A stretch of 64,000 nucleotides of DNA, taken from contig NZ_CAIWNQ010000003.1 of assembly GCF_903914075.1 (NCBI RefSeq), positions 124,001 through 188,000 on the forward strand, written 5' to 3'. Each line of letters begins with the position of its first letter. Position 1 is the stretch's first letter. This document shows positions 1 to 9,366 of the stretch, piece after piece. The position numbers and the translations under genes were made by a program. Below the pieces are notes generated by a model. It saw nothing but the letters and a program-made list of their open reading frames with translations, was not told where the DNA came from and ran no database searches. The DNA is from Ruegeria sp. THAF57. GTDB taxonomy: Bacteria; Pseudomonadota; Alphaproteobacteria; Rhodobacterales; Rhodobacteraceae.

Positions 1-327
1 GAATTTGATCAGCGCATTCATCGCCTGAACAAAAAACATGCCAAGCTTAGCCGCGGCTATCGCGCGACCATGCGTAAAGATGGTCTTGTCGTGATGCGGC
101 CGCAGCGCGTGCAGTCGGCCGTGCCTGCAAAGGTTCTGCTGCTTTGTCTCGTGGGCTTGTTTGCCTTCAAGACGTTCCTGCTGACCAGCTTGGGCGCGTC
201 TGCTTATCAATATCGGGTCGATAGCTTGGCTGAAGGCACAGCGGTGGAAAAAGCTGGTGCCTGGGTGATGCAAGTTGATCCCATCTCGGAACGTCTCTCT
301 GTTCAGTTGGGCAAGTTCCTGCACTGA
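1..327 (+). CDS. Hypothetical membrane-anchored protein, 5' end outside window
   Basis: The reading frame is open from the first base, so the 108 residues seen are the C-terminal part of a longer gene; the internal ATG at 70 is probably not the start. The N-terminal part is basic (Arg/Lys/His rich), followed by one hydrophobic segment (KVLLLCLVGLFAFKTFLL, about residues 44-61) and a small extracytoplasmic tail that ends in LGKFLH. It looks like a single-pass membrane protein. I recognise no domain and assign no function. It is followed by a strong hairpin at 352-381. Confidence 0.6.
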   Translation, partial: EFDQRIHRLNKKHAKLSRGYRATMRKDGLVVMRPQRVQSAVPAKVLLLCLVGLFAFKTFLLTSLGASAYQYRVDSLAEGTAVEKAGAWVMQVDPISERLSVQLGKFLH

Positions 328-351
328 GCATTTGTCCGCTTTGACTAAAAA

Positions 352-381
352 AACGCCGCGCATTGAAAGATGCGCGGCGTT
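352..381. terminator. Bidirectional rho-independent terminator
   Basis: An 11-bp perfect stem (AACGCCGCGCA / TGCGCGGCGTT) with an 8-base loop is flanked by an A-run on the left and a T-run on the right. It lies between two convergent genes, so it can serve both strands. Confidence 0.85.
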
Positions 382-439
382 TTTCTTTGCCCCCGAGGGA
401 GGAGGAAGGGGCGAGTGAGTGGCAGGGGTGTGCTAATCC

Positions 440-652
440 CTACCGGCGACCTTCCGCGACGACGTCAATGTCGCCCCGGCAAAGACCAATGTCTTCGAGT
501 TCGCGGTTCGTTAGACGATTCAGCACGTTACGAGTAACGCGGGCATCGTTCCATTCAACAACGGCGGTCACTGCCGATGCAAAAAATGCGCCGATACGGC
601 CAGCAAGGCCGAACGAGCCAGTGGTGGCGCGGGTGGTATCCAGTGCAGCCAT
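440..652 (-). CDS. DUF1127 domain small protein (YjiS-like)
   Basis: This 70-residue protein ends in the DUF1127 signature: a tract RNVLNRLTNRELEDIGL followed by CRGDID, at about residues 41-62. DUF1127 proteins are small, basic, probably cytoplasmic proteins. Some alphaproteobacterial members affect RNA turnover or phosphate and stress physiology, but the role here is not known. The N-terminal half is Ala-rich and weakly hydrophobic. The ATG is preceded by an AGGAAACAGGAT purine tract. The gene is convergent with the upstream gene across the hairpin at 352-381 and stands alone. Confidence 0.8.
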   Translation of the reverse strand: MAALDTTRATTGSFGLAGRIGAFFASAVTAVVEWNDARVTRNVLNRLTNRELEDIGLCRGDIDVVAEGRR

Positions 653-986
653 ATCCTGTTTCCTTCTGGTTAAATTTCATGTCTCGATCATTCGATCTGA
701 TCGGCATTTAGTTAGGGTGATCGGGTTCCGCAAGCGCAGAAATTGCATGTGTCCTATGCGTTTTTTGCAAGGCTATTGGATTATGAAAAACCCTTAATTT
801 TAAGGTCATTAACCGGTAATTTCCGTGTCGAAAACAGACGCTTTGGCGTCGCAAACTGGCAGGTTTGTCGGCCCCGGAACATAAGTGTCGTTTTTAGACT
901 TTCGGTCAATTCGCTTGGAAAATGTTCACGCTTCGTGCTAATCGAAGGGAAAGAGCACAAAAACCCGAGCAGGCCGAGGCAAAAAG
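653..986. other. Divergent intergenic region upstream of ruvC
   Basis: This 334-bp AT-richer region separates the minus-strand DUF1127 gene from ruvC and must hold the promoters of both. It contains a small palindrome (CCTTAA-TT-TTAAGG, near 794-807) and several TTAA tetramers. I see no convincing -35/-10 pair and no coding sequence: the frame open from 743 has no family resemblance or ribosome binding site. Confidence 0.5.
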
Positions 987-1484
987 ATGCGGATATTGGG
1001 CATTGATCCGGGGCTCAGGACCCTGGGATGGGGCGTCATCGAATCGCGTGGCAGCCGCCTGAGCCACGTCGCCAATGGTTTGTGCAAGTCAGATGGCGAT
1101 GATCTGGGCGAACGGCTGCTGTCTTTGCACAATCAGATTGTCGAGGTTATCGCGGAATACCGGCCCGAACAGGCGGCAATCGAACAGACTTTTGTGAACA
1201 AGGACGGTGCGGGCACGCTTAAGCTGGGTCAGGCGCGCGGGGTGGCTTTGCTGACCCTTGCGCAGGCTGGGCTTGCAGTGGGTGAATATGCGCCCAACAG
1301 GGTGAAGAAAACAGTGGTGGGCGTCGGCCACGCCGAGAAAGAGCAAGTTCTGCATATGGTCAAACTTCAACTGCCGGGGTGCGAACCCAAAGGCGCGGAT
1401 GCGGCGGATGCACTGGCTATTGCGATCTGTCACTCATATTACGGCGCAGCGCCTCAGGCGAGGATGAAAGAGGTTCGGGCATGA
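987..1484 (+). CDS. ruvC: Crossover junction endodeoxyribonuclease RuvC
   Basis: RuvC is the dimeric resolvase that cuts Holliday junctions during recombinational repair, together with RuvAB. The 165-residue length is normal for the family. The four catalytic acidic residues are all present at the E. coli positions: Asp7 (in IDPGL), Glu66 (in AIEQTF), Asp138 and Asp141 (in GADAADALA). The ATG follows a GAGGC purine stretch. The TGA stop overlaps the ruvA start by 4 bases (ATGA), so ruvC, ruvA and ruvB are one transcription unit. Confidence 0.97.
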   Translation: MRILGIDPGLRTLGWGVIESRGSRLSHVANGLCKSDGDDLGERLLSLHNQIVEVIAEYRPEQAAIEQTFVNKDGAGTLKLGQARGVALLTLAQAGLAVGEYAPNRVKKTVVGVGHAEKEQVLHMVKLQLPGCEPKGADAADALAIAICHSYYGAAPQARMKEVRA

Positions 1485-2152
1485 TCGGCAAACTGACAGG
1501 GCGTCTGGACTACCGCGCGGCGGATCATGTTCTGATCGATGTGCGCGGGGTGGGGTATATCGTCTATTGCTCGGATCGGACAATGGCGGCGCTGCCAGGT
1601 GTGGGCGAGGCGGTGTCGATCTACACTGACATGGTCGTGCGCGAGGACCTGATGCAGCTTTATGGGTTTCTGTCGCTGGTCGAGAAGGAATGGCATCGCC
1701 TGCTGTGCTCGGTTCAGGGGGTCGGGGCCAAGGTGTCGTTGGCTATCCTGTCGGCGCTGGGGCCTGATGGGGTAAGCCGAGCCATTGCTCTGGGCGATTG
1801 GGGCGCGGTCAAATCCGCCAAAGGTGTCGGCCCGAAGACGGCGCAGCGCGTCGTTCTGGACCTTAAGGACAAAGCGCCCGGTGTGATGGCGATGGGCGGT
1901 ACGGTGACCGAGGCGATGGACGGCCCTGATCTTGAGGTTGTTGAGGCGGTCGAACCTGCGCCCAAACGGGTTGTTAAACCTGCACCGGGTAACGCCGCGG
2001 CCTCTGCCGGTGCGTTGTCGGCTTTGTCAAACTTGGGGTACGGCCCGTCCGAAGCTGCATCCGCTGTGGCCGAAGCCGCAGCCAGTCAGCCCGAAGCTGG
2101 CGAGGCGGAGCTGATCCGTGCGGCGTTGAAACTACTGGCTCCGAAAGGCTGA
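1481..2152 (+). CDS. ruvA: Holliday junction branch migration protein RuvA
   Basis: RuvA binds the four-way junction as a tetramer and loads RuvB. The 223-residue product begins [10 protein letters not shown], the usual RuvA N-terminus with an OB fold at about residues 1-63. Two helix-hairpin-helix motifs follow (VQGVGAK near 74-80 and [11 protein letters not shown] near 109-119). A Pro/Ala-rich linker then leads to the C-terminal RuvB-contacting domain (about 178-223). It is slightly longer than E. coli RuvA because of the linker. The frame is open upstream, but ATG 1481 overlapping the ruvC stop is the natural start. ruvB starts 4 bases after its stop. Confidence 0.96.
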   Translation: MIGKLTGRLDYRAADHVLIDVRGVGYIVYCSDRTMAALPGVGEAVSIYTDMVVREDLMQLYGFLSLVEKEWHRLLCSVQGVGAKVSLAILSALGPDGVSRAIALGDWGAVKSAKGVGPKTAQRVVLDLKDKAPGVMAMGGTVTEAMDGPDLEVVEAVEPAPKRVVKPAPGNAAASAGALSALSNLGYGPSEAASAVAEAAASQPEAGEAELIRAALKLLAPKG

Positions 2153-2156
2153 GTGA

Positions 2157-3176
2157 ATGGTAGACGCCGATCCTACCCTGCGCCCTGATCCCCTGCCCGA
2201 GGACAATGACCGCGCCCTGCGTCCGCAGGGGTTGGATGAATTCATCGGTCAGGCCGAGGCGCGCGCAAACCTGCGCATCTTTATCCAATCGGCCCGCCAG
2301 CGGGGCGAGGCGATGGACCACACGCTGTTTCATGGCCCTCCGGGGCTTGGGAAAACCACTCTGGCGCAGATCATGGCGCGCGAGTTGGGGGTGAATTTCC
2401 GCATGACCTCTGGCCCCGTGTTGGCCAAGGCGGGGGATCTGGCGGCGATCCTGACCAATCTGGAATCGCGCGATGTGCTGTTCATTGACGAGATTCACCG
2501 CCTGAACCCGGCAGTCGAAGAGGTTCTGTACCCCGCGATGGAGGATTTCGAGCTGGATCTGGTGATCGGCGAAGGCCCGGCGGCGCGCACGGTACGGATC
2601 GAGCTTCAGCCCTTTACCCTGGTCGGTGCGACAACACGGATGGGCCTGCTGACCACACCGCTGCGCGACAGGTTCGGTATCCCGACACGGTTGCAGTTCT
2701 ACACCGTGGATGAATTGCACGAGATCGTCACCCGAAATGCTCGCAAACTGGGTGCCCCCGCTGATGACGACGGCGCGCGGGAAATCGCCCGAAGGTCACG
2801 CGGAACACCGCGTATTGCAGGTCGTTTGCTGCGGCGCGTTGTGGACTTTGCCATTGTCGAAGGTGACGGTCACATTACGCGCGATCTGGCCGACGGTGCC
2901 TTGACCCGGCTGGGGGTCGATAATCTTGGATTGGATGGCGCGGACCGTAGGTATCTGACGTTGATTGCCGAGAACTACGCAGGTGGACCCGTTGGCATCG
3001 AAACCCTGTCTGCTGCGTTGTCGGAAAGCCGCGACTCGCTTGAGGAAGTCATCGAGCCCTATCTGCTGCAACAGGGTTTGATCCAACGCACACCTCGTGG
3101 TCGAATGCTGGCGCAGAAGGCGTGGACTCATCTTGGGATGGCCGCCCCCAAGGGGCAAAGCGATCTGTTTGGTTGA
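2157..3176 (+). CDS. ruvB: Holliday junction branch migration helicase RuvB
   Basis: RuvB is the hexameric AAA+ motor that drives branch migration. The 339-residue protein has the family core: Walker [10 protein letters not shown] (60-68), Walker B VLFIDEIH (107-114), sensor 1 GATTR (157-161), and an arginine finger at about Arg170 in [10 protein letters not shown] winged-helix domain at the C-terminus ends in an LAQKAW motif. It follows ruvA by 4 bases. A small hairpin (AAGGGT / ACCCTT, 3197-3215, then TTTT) lies in the 61-base gap behind it and may weaken read-through. Confidence 0.97.
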   Translation: MVDADPTLRPDPLPEDNDRALRPQGLDEFIGQAEARANLRIFIQSARQRGEAMDHTLFHGPPGLGKTTLAQIMARELGVNFRMTSGPVLAKAGDLAAILTNLESRDVLFIDEIHRLNPAVEEVLYPAMEDFELDLVIGEGPAARTVRIELQPFTLVGATTRMGLLTTPLRDRFGIPTRLQFYTVDELHEIVTRNARKLGAPADDDGAREIARRSRGTPRIAGRLLRRVVDFAIVEGDGHITRDLADGALTRLGVDNLGLDGADRRYLTLIAENYAGGPVGIETLSAALSESRDSLEEVIEPYLLQQGLIQRTPRGRMLAQKAWTHLGMAAPKGQSDLFG

Positions 3177-3237
3177 AGCTGGGCGTCATAGCTTTTAAGG
3201 GTTCGAACGACCCTTTTGTGACCACCGAGGATTGCGC

Positions 3238-3861
3238 GTGACACCCGAAGACATCCAAGCGTTGTTCACCCGTGAAAGCGGCGAGTTCCTGTTTGCACGC
3301 TGGGGTCGCCCTATCGTGCCCATTGTTTTCGGCGTGGAAGACGAAACGCTGGCGACCGTCAAAGGCGCGTTTGAAGCGGTCGTCACGCTTGCCGGTCACA
3401 ACATGGCTGAAACCGACCCGGAGTTGGGTGCAAACTGCATGGTCTTTTTCTTCCGTGATTGGAAGGAATTGCTCGAGGTTCCGGATCTGGACCGTTTGGT
3501 GCCCGATCTGGCCCCGTTGGTCGAGCGGCTGGTTGCGGCAGATGCCAATCAGTACCGTATTTTCAGGTTTGAAGAGGACGGGTCGATCAGGGCGGCGTTT
3601 GTGTTTCTTCGGATGGACAAGGAACTGTCCAAGGTTCCGGCAGAAACTTTGGCGCTAAGTCAGGTGGTGCAGACGATCTTGCTGTGGTCTGACGCCGCAT
3701 TTCGCAGCGCGTCGCCGCTGGCGATCGCGGGCGGCGCGACGATCCTGCGGCCGGATATTGCCGGACTGATCCGTGCGGCCTACGATCCGGTTCTGCCGGG
3801 CGTCGCACAGGATCCATCACACGCTCTGCGATTGTATGCGAGGATGGAGCAGCCGCAATGA
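3238..3861 (+). CDS. Conserved hypothetical protein between ruvB and ybgC
   Basis: This 207-residue protein has no domain I can name. It is acidic and soluble-looking, with no signal peptide or membrane segment, and begins MTPEDIQALFTRES. Short hydrophobic strands (PIVPIVFGVE, NCMVFFFRDW, AAFVFLRMD) alternate with acidic helices, which suggests a compact alpha/beta fold. GTG 3238 is chosen because GAGG lies 7 bases upstream; the in-frame TTG at 3232 leaves no room for that site. The stop overlaps the ybgC start by 4 bases (ATGA), so it is co-translated with the tol-pal cluster. A role linked to that cluster is only a guess from position. Confidence 0.75.
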   Translation: MTPEDIQALFTRESGEFLFARWGRPIVPIVFGVEDETLATVKGAFEAVVTLAGHNMAETDPELGANCMVFFFRDWKELLEVPDLDRLVPDLAPLVERLVAADANQYRIFRFEEDGSIRAAFVFLRMDKELSKVPAETLALSQVVQTILLWSDAAFRSASPLAIAGGATILRPDIAGLIRAAYDPVLPGVAQDPSHALRLYARMEQPQ

Positions 3862-4241
3862 AACACGTGTACCCTGTTCAGGTATTCTACGAAGACACCG
3901 ATATGGGTGGTGTCGTGTATCACGCAAACTACCTGAAGTTTATCGAGCGAGCGCGATCTGATTATGTGCGTAAACTCGGCAACGACCAAAACGCCATGCG
4001 CGATGCCGGTATTGTCTGGGTCGTCCGCAGGATCGAGGCGGACTATCTGGCGCCAGCCAAGTTTGAGGACGACCTGATCGTCGAAACTACGGTTGCTTCT
4101 GTGTCCGGGGTGCGCCTGACCATGGATCAGGTCGTAAAACGGGACGAGACTGAGGTTTTTCGCGCCACGGTGACCGCCGTTTGCATGAATGCGCAGGGCA
4201 AGCCGGTGCGGCTTCCGGCAGAGATTCGCGCATTGTTGTAA
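3858..4241 (+). CDS. ybgC: Tol-Pal-associated acyl-CoA thioesterase YbgC
   Basis: This is a 127-residue single hotdog-fold thioesterase of the 4-hydroxybenzoyl-CoA thioesterase family. The signature YEDTDMGGVVYHANYLKF (residues 11-28) contains the catalytic Asp15 and the conserved VYHANY helix start. YbgC is the usual first gene of tol-pal operons and is thought to act on acyl-CoA or acyl-ACP in envelope lipid metabolism. The ATG overlaps the stop of the unknown gene upstream. The 110-base gap before tolQ is the largest in this cluster apart from that before ftsH. Confidence 0.93.
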   Translation: MKHVYPVQVFYEDTDMGGVVYHANYLKFIERARSDYVRKLGNDQNAMRDAGIVWVVRRIEADYLAPAKFEDDLIVETTVASVSGVRLTMDQVVKRDETEVFRATVTAVCMNAQGKPVRLPAEIRALL

Positions 4242-4351
4242 CAATTTGCAGGGTAGGGGTGGTTCTGTTGGCTTTTCATAACCAACTGCGTTAGCGTTTG
4301 GCAAAACAAGGCCAAAAGAACGGCCGTCAGGCAAAAACAAAGAGCAGGTTC

Positions 4352-5047
4352 ATGGAAGCTGAAACGCTGGCGCTGGCGCAGGAGATCGACTTCTCCATGT
4401 GGGGGCTGTATGCCCGCGCGACCTTTGTCGTAAAACTGGTGATGCTGATGCTGATTGGTGCATCTATCTGGTCATGGGGCATCATTATCCAGAAAATCAT
4501 CAACTATCGGGCGGCACGGCGCGAGGCGCAGGTTTTTGATGAATCTTTCTGGTCGGGCAATCCGCTGGATGAGCTGTTCGAACAGATTGGCGCGCAGCCC
4601 GACGGAAGTTCGGAAAAGATCTTTGCGGCTGGCATGATCGAATGGCGCAGGTCCCATCGCACGGATGGGGGGCTGATTGCCGGGGCAACCGCGCGCATCG
4701 ACAGGTCGATGGATGTGGCGATCGCGAAGGAAGCTGAAACGCTGCAAAAGGGGCTGCCGATCCTTGCGACGGTTGGCTCGACCGCGCCGTTTATCGGTTT
4801 GTTCGGCACCGTCTGGGGTATCATGAACGCCTTTATCGAGATTGCCGAGCAGCAGAACACCAACCTTGCCGTTGTTGCCCCCGGTATTGCCGAGGCGTTG
4901 CTGGCCACGGGGCTGGGTCTGTTGGCCGCGATCCCGGCGGTTATTTTCTATAACAAACTCAGCGCCGATAGTGACCGGATCGTAGGCGGTTACGAGGCGT
5001 TCGCTGACGAATTCGCGACCATACTGTCGCGCCAGTTGGATAGCTGA
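4352..5047 (+). CDS. tolQ: Tol-Pal system inner membrane motor protein TolQ
   Basis: TolQ is the MotA/ExbB-type channel subunit that, with TolR, couples the proton motive force to TolA. The 231-residue product has three membrane segments: about residues 16-42 (VKLVMLMLIGASIWSWGI), and a pair spanning roughly 130-190 with the family motif GSTAPFIGLFGTVWGIM. ATG 4352 gives the typical start MEAETLALAQEIDFSMW and has a GAGCAGG ribosome site. The open frame extends to a TTG at 4298 but only adds a Lys/Gln-rich stretch without a ribosome site. tolR begins one base after the stop. Confidence 0.95.
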   Translation: MEAETLALAQEIDFSMWGLYARATFVVKLVMLMLIGASIWSWGIIIQKIINYRAARREAQVFDESFWSGNPLDELFEQIGAQPDGSSEKIFAAGMIEWRRSHRTDGGLIAGATARIDRSMDVAIAKEAETLQKGLPILATVGSTAPFIGLFGTVWGIMNAFIEIAEQQNTNLAVVAPGIAEALLATGLGLLAAIPAVIFYNKLSADSDRIVGGYEAFADEFATILSRQLDS

Positions 5048-5048
5048 C

Positions 5049-5525
5049 ATGGGGGCTGCGGTTCAGCAACCCTCGGGTGGGAACGGGCGTCGGCGCGGGC
5101 GGCGTCGAGGCCGTGCGCAGCCGATGGCCGAAATCAACGTGACGCCCTTTGTCGACGTCATGCTGGTGTTGCTGATCATCTTCATGGTGGCCGCGCCTCT
5201 GCTGACCGTGGGTGTTCCGGTTGATCTGCCCAAAACTGCCGCCAGCGCATTGCCCGGCGACAACGAAGAACCGCTGACCGTGACGTTAACGGCTGACGGG
5301 CGGGTGCAAATCCAGACCACGGATGTTTTGCGCGAAGAGTTGATTGGCAAACTGCGCGCAATCGCGGCAGAACGAAGCAGTGACCGCGTGTTCCTGCGCG
5401 CAGATGGCGCGATCCCTTACGCGCAGGTGATGCAGGTCATGGGGGCGCTAAATGCGGGCGGTTTTTCCAATGTGGGGCTGGTGACGGATACCGGCGGCCC
5501 GACACTGGACGAAGGTGGAGAGTGA
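5049..5525 (+). CDS. tolR: Tol-Pal system protein TolR
   Basis: This 158-residue ExbD/TolR family protein has an Arg-rich cytoplasmic N-terminus, then MAEINVTPFVDVMLVLLIIFM. That stretch holds the single membrane helix and the conserved proton-pathway Asp (in FVDVMLVLL, about residue 37). The periplasmic domain follows (about 55-150) and binds peptidoglycan in studied homologues. It partners with TolQ, whose stop is one base upstream. The tolA start lies 9 bases downstream. Confidence 0.95.
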   Translation: MGAAVQQPSGGNGRRRGRRRGRAQPMAEINVTPFVDVMLVLLIIFMVAAPLLTVGVPVDLPKTAASALPGDNEEPLTVTLTADGRVQIQTTDVLREELIGKLRAIAAERSSDRVFLRADGAIPYAQVMQVMGALNAGGFSNVGLVTDTGGPTLDEGGE

Positions 5526-5534
5526 GGCCGCGCG

Positions 5535-6620
5535 GTGGATACCGGCACCAAGATCTCGGCGATCGCCCATGTGACTCTGATCGGATGGGCCTTGTTTGGC
5601 GGCACCTTTCGGTCCGAGCCTTTGCCTATGGCCGTTCAGGATGTCTCTGTGATTTCGGCTGAGCAGTTCGCGGCGATGACCGCCCAACGCGAAGCGCCCG
5701 AGGTGCCGACGCCATCATCCTTGCAGCAGCCTGAAGAACCGCAAGATAACACGGCCACCCCAGAACCCGTTGAAGAGGAACAGCCAACCTCAGAGGTATC
5801 GGAGGCGGTTGAGCCTGAACCGGACCCCGAGCCAGAGGCGGTCGAGCCCTTGCCTGAGCCTGTTGAAGTGGAACAGCCCCCAGCGCTGGATCCTCCGCCT
5901 GACACTGAAATTGCGGCATTGCCGGTCCCGCCCGGCCCCGAGGCGCAGCCGCGCCCCGCAGACAAAGTCGCGCCCGAGCCGGTTGCCCCGCCGCCGCCCG
6001 AAGCAGCGCCGGATGACATCGAAACACCTGCCGTGTCCCTGGATGAAGGCGCAGAAATCCAGCAAGAGCAGCAAGATCAAACCGCCCCGGAAGAGGCCAC
6101 AGATGAGATCGTGACCGAGGCCGAAGAGGCCAAGGAATACGCGCCCCGGTCGTCCCCGCGCCCTCAGGTCCGTCCGAACCGGCCAGCACCGCCCGAAGTC
6201 GCTGAAACCTCAGAGCCCGAGCCCCCGGCAGCTGACGAAAGCGCCATCCAGGATGCTTTGGCCGAAGCATTGGGTCAAGGCAGCGAACCCTCTGGTCCTC
6301 CATTGACCAGCGGCGAAAGGGACGCGATGCGATTGGCCGTTTCGCGGTGCTGGAATGTTGGCTCTTTGTCAACGGATGCGCTGCAGACTGTTGTTGTCGT
6401 GGCGTTTTCACTGACGCCGGATGGTAAGGTGGTGGGCGGCAGTTTGCGCATGATCGACAGTTCCGGCGGGTCTGCCGGGTCTGCGAGCCAGGCATATGAG
6501 GCCGCCAGACGCGCAATTCTGCGCTGCGGGGCAAAAGGATACGACCTGCCTGCTGACAAATACGCGCAATGGCAGGATATTGAGATTACATTCAATCCCG
6601 AGAGGATGCGGATCAAATGA
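5535..6620 (+). CDS. tolA: TolA-like energy transducer protein
   Basis: TolA spans the periplasm and links the TolQR motor to TolB/Pal. This 361-residue protein has one N-terminal membrane helix (about residues 7-23), then a long Pro/Glu-rich segment (about 50-245). The C-terminal domain (about 250-361) carries two Cys residues (in SRCWN and ILRCG) placed like the disulfide pair of TolA domain III. The linker is Pro/Glu-rich and so probably extended, unlike the Ala/Lys-rich helix of enteric TolA. The start is GTG 5535, 9 bases after tolR. The stop overlaps tolB by 4 bases. The name rests on domain layout and position. Confidence 0.88.
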   Translation: MDTGTKISAIAHVTLIGWALFGGTFRSEPLPMAVQDVSVISAEQFAAMTAQREAPEVPTPSSLQQPEEPQDNTATPEPVEEEQPTSEVSEAVEPEPDPEPEAVEPLPEPVEVEQPPALDPPPDTEIAALPVPPGPEAQPRPADKVAPEPVAPPPPEAAPDDIETPAVSLDEGAEIQQEQQDQTAPEEATDEIVTEAEEAKEYAPRSSPRPQVRPNRPAPPEVAETSEPEPPAADESAIQDALAEALGQGSEPSGPPLTSGERDAMRLAVSRCWNVGSLSTDALQTVVVVAFSLTPDGKVVGGSLRMIDSSGGSAGSASQAYEAARRAILRCGAKGYDLPADKYAQWQDIEITFNPERMRIK

Positions 6621-7936
6621 TGAAATTTCTGACCAGCCTGTTGCTGGGCCTGACGATACTGACGGCGCCTGCATATGCCCAGAACGGACCGCTGCGTCTG
6701 GAACTGGATCAGGGGATCATCGAGCCCTTGCCCTTTGCCGTTCCCAGTTTTGTCCCCGACAACGCGGCTGCGGCCCAATTCGCGCAGGACATCTCGCGCG
6801 TGGTTGCGGCTGATTTGACGGGAACTGGGCTGTTTCGTGAGATTTCATCGGATGCGTTCATCAGCCGGGTCAGCAGTTTTGATGCCCCGGTTCAGTTTGC
6901 CGACTGGAAGGCCATCAACGCCGAGGCGTTGGTGACCGGCGCTGTGAATGTCTCAGGCAATCGCTTAACTGTTCGGTTTCGGGTGTGGGATGTATTTTCG
7001 GGTCAGGAACTGGGTACTGGCCTGCAGTTTGCAGGCACCACCGACGGCTGGCGGCGGATGGCGCATAAGGTTGCCGATCAGGTCTACAGCCGGGTGACTG
7101 GTGAGGGCGCCTATTTTGATAGCCGTGTCGCCTTTGTGTCCGAGAGCGGACCCAAGGACCAGCGCCTGAAACGTCTGGCGATCATGGATTATGACGGCGC
7201 TAATGTTCAGTACCTGACCGACAGCGCAGCCATCGTTCTGGCGCCGCGTTTTTCGCCCACGGGCGACCGGCTGCTCTATACCAGCTATGAAACCGGCCAG
7301 CCACGCATCTATGTGCTGGACGTGGACCGCGTCCGCAGGACCGAGCTGAATACACCGGGCGGCACCATGAGCTTTTCGCCCCGTTTCTCGCCCGATGGAC
7401 GCTCGATCGTGTATTCGCTGATTCAGGGTGGCAACACGGACCTGTGGAAGATGGATCTGGCGTCAGGGCAAAGTGTCCGACTGACGAACACACCTGCCAT
7501 CGAAACCGCACCCAGCTATTCGCCCGATGGGTCACAGATCGTGTTCGAAAGCGACCGCTCGGGTACGCCGCAGCTTTATATCATGCCCGCCAATGGTGGC
7601 GAAGCGACGCGGATCAGCTTTGGTCAGGGTCGCTATGGCACACCTGTCTGGTCGCCGCGTGGGGATCTGGTTGCCTTCACTAAGCAGAACAAAGGCCGGT
7701 TCCATATCGGCGTAATGCGCACGGATGGCAGCGAAGAACGCCTGCTGACCTCGTCCTTCCTGGACGAAGGACCAACGTGGTCGCCCAACGGTCGGGTTAT
7801 CATGTTTACCCGCGAAACGCAGGGCGCAAGTGGTCGGGCGACGCTGTACTCGGTGGATATATCGGGACGGAATCTGCGCCCGGTACGGACCCCAGATGGC
7901 GGAAGTGACCCGTCATGGGGGCCATTGCAGAATTGA
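6617..7936 (+). CDS. tolB: Tol-Pal system periplasmic beta-propeller TolB
   Basis: This 439-residue protein has a signal peptide ([21 protein letters not shown], cut before QNG), an N-terminal alpha/beta domain (about 25-165) and a six-bladed propeller. Each propeller repeat carries the motif FSPDG or a close variant (for example [45 protein letters not shown]). TolB binds Pal and TolA in the periplasm. ATG 6617 overlaps the tolA stop; the adjacent ATG at 6620 is an equally possible start. An 88-bp gap separates it from pal. Confidence 0.96.
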   Translation: MMKFLTSLLLGLTILTAPAYAQNGPLRLELDQGIIEPLPFAVPSFVPDNAAAAQFAQDISRVVAADLTGTGLFREISSDAFISRVSSFDAPVQFADWKAINAEALVTGAVNVSGNRLTVRFRVWDVFSGQELGTGLQFAGTTDGWRRMAHKVADQVYSRVTGEGAYFDSRVAFVSESGPKDQRLKRLAIMDYDGANVQYLTDSAAIVLAPRFSPTGDRLLYTSYETGQPRIYVLDVDRVRRTELNTPGGTMSFSPRFSPDGRSIVYSLIQGGNTDLWKMDLASGQSVRLTNTPAIETAPSYSPDGSQIVFESDRSGTPQLYIMPANGGEATRISFGQGRYGTPVWSPRGDLVAFTKQNKGRFHIGVMRTDGSEERLLTSSFLDEGPTWSPNGRVIMFTRETQGASGRATLYSVDISGRNLRPVRTPDGGSDPSWGPLQN

Positions 7937-8024
7937 TCAGGGCAGGGGGTTGGAAAAGTTCACAAAAAACCTGCACTGTGATACAGAGACGGCAATAAAC
8001 AGATAATATGACGAGGCACCTGAA

Positions 8025-8534
8025 ATGAACGTATTGAGCAAAGTTTTGGCTTTGGGCGCGCTGAGTGTGATGGCCGCCTGTACCAGTAACGATCCTTCCG
8101 CACTGGGCGGTGGATTTGGCAGCGGCGCAAACGGGACGATCGCGCCCGGTTCGCCAAGCGATCCGCGATCCCCGGCGTATTTCCAGCAAACCGTGGGCGA
8201 CCGAGTGCTGTTCTCGGTTGACCAGTCCACGCTGACACCGCAGGCACAAACGGTCCTGCAAGGGCAGGCGGACTGGCTGTTGGCAAACCCCGATTTTGTC
8301 GCAACCATCGAAGGACATGCGGATGAACAGGGCACACGTGAGTACAACCTTGCCCTTGGCGCACGCCGGGCAAATGCGGCCCGCGAGTATTTGATTTCGC
8401 GGGGTGTTGCGGGTAATCGCCTAACGACGGTGAGCTTCGGCAAGGAACGCCCGATCGAGATTTGCAGCACCGAGGATTGCTATTCCAAGAACCGCCGCGC
8501 GGTGACGGTGCTGACCGGTTCAACCTTGGGGTAA
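8025..8534 (+). CDS. pal: Peptidoglycan-associated lipoprotein Pal
   Basis: Pal is the outer membrane lipoprotein that anchors the envelope to peptidoglycan. The 169-residue precursor has a lipobox ending at Cys19 (VMAAC). Its OmpA-like domain (about 60-168) contains the peptidoglycan-binding core EGHADEQGTREYNLALGARRA. A Cys pair (ICSTEDC) near the end of the domain is typical of alphaproteobacterial Pal. The 88-bp leader before it includes an AT-rich stretch (CAGATAATATG) that could hold a -10 element for an internal promoter. cpoB follows after 4 bases. Confidence 0.96.
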   Translation: MNVLSKVLALGALSVMAACTSNDPSALGGGFGSGANGTIAPGSPSDPRSPAYFQQTVGDRVLFSVDQSTLTPQAQTVLQGQADWLLANPDFVATIEGHADEQGTREYNLALGARRANAAREYLISRGVAGNRLTTVSFGKERPIEICSTEDCYSKNRRAVTVLTGSTLG

Positions 8535-8538
8535 GACG

Positions 8539-9366
8539 ATGAGAATTGCAGGATGGGTTCTGGCCGCGGTGGTAGCGACCGCCGGAGTGGCACAAGCGCA
8601 GGATCAGCAGACTTTGGCCGATATCCGGCAAGAGCTAACGGTGCTGCACGTGGAAATTCAGCGCCTCAAGCGCGAGTTTTCCACAACGGGTTCCCCCGCG
8701 CCAAACCTGTCTGGTAGTTCAATTCTGGAACGTGTCGACGCGATCGAGGCTGAATTGCAACGCCTGACGCGGCAGACCGAGCAATTGAATCAACGGGTCC
8801 AGAATGTCGTCACCGACGGTACCAACCGGATTGGTGATCTTGAGTTTCGTCTGGTTGAACTTGAAGGCGGCGATCTGAGTACGCTGGGCGAAACATCGAC
8901 CCTGGGCGGGGACACCGAGATCACCGCAGCGGCTCCGACTGTGACAACAGAGACACCGCTGATCGCCGAACAAGGCGAACTTGCCATTGGTGAACGCGCC
9001 GATTTTGACGCCGCTGCACAATCTTTGGCCGACGGTAACTTTCAGGCGGCGGCCGATCAGTTCGCGCTGTTTGAAACGTCCTACCCCGGAAGCCCCCTCG
9101 CACCAGAGGCCCACCTGAAGCGTGGACATGCGTTGCAGGGGCTGGGCGACACCCGCGAGGCTGCGCGTGCGTTCCTGGCCAGCTTTACGGGCGATTCCGA
9201 AGGTACGTTTGCGCCTGAAGCCCTGTTCGAACTGGGGGTGGCCCTGGGTCGGTTGGAGCAGATTGATCAGGCCTGCATAACTCTTAGCGAGGTTGGCGTG
9301 CGTTTTCCGGGTTCGGCTGCGGCCTCGGCTGCGACGCAGGAAATGGCCTCGCTGGGCTGTTCTTGA
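8539..9366 (+). CDS. cpoB: Cell division coordinator CpoB (YbgF)
   Basis: This 275-residue periplasmic protein has a signal peptide ending at AQAQ (about residue 21). A coiled coil rich in Leu/Glu/Gln heptads (about 28-110) drives trimerisation in homologues. A Thr/Glu linker leads to tetratricopeptide repeats (about 155-270, for example NFQAAADQFALFETSYPGS). CpoB links Tol-Pal constriction to peptidoglycan synthesis. It closes the tol-pal block. Its TGA overlaps the tilS start codon (TTGA). Confidence 0.92.
   Translation: MRIAGWVLAAVVATAGVAQAQDQQTLADIRQELTVLHVEIQRLKREFSTTGSPAPNLSGSSILERVDAIEAELQRLTRQTEQLNQRVQNVVTDGTNRIGDLEFRLVELEGGDLSTLGETSTLGGDTEITAAAPTVTTETPLIAEQGELAIGERADFDAAAQSLADGNFQAAADQFALFETSYPGSPLAPEAHLKRGHALQGLGDTREAARAFLASFTGDSEGTFAPEALFELGVALGRLEQIDQACITLSEVGVRFPGSAAASAATQEMASLGCS

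Noticed and set aside
743-1006. An 87-codon open frame before ruvC.
   Set aside because: No ribosome site, overlaps the ruvC start, and its composition is not protein-like.
5626-6534. A 302-codon minus-strand frame within tolA.
   Set aside because: It mirrors the Pro/Glu repeats of tolA, gives a low-complexity product and has no start signal.
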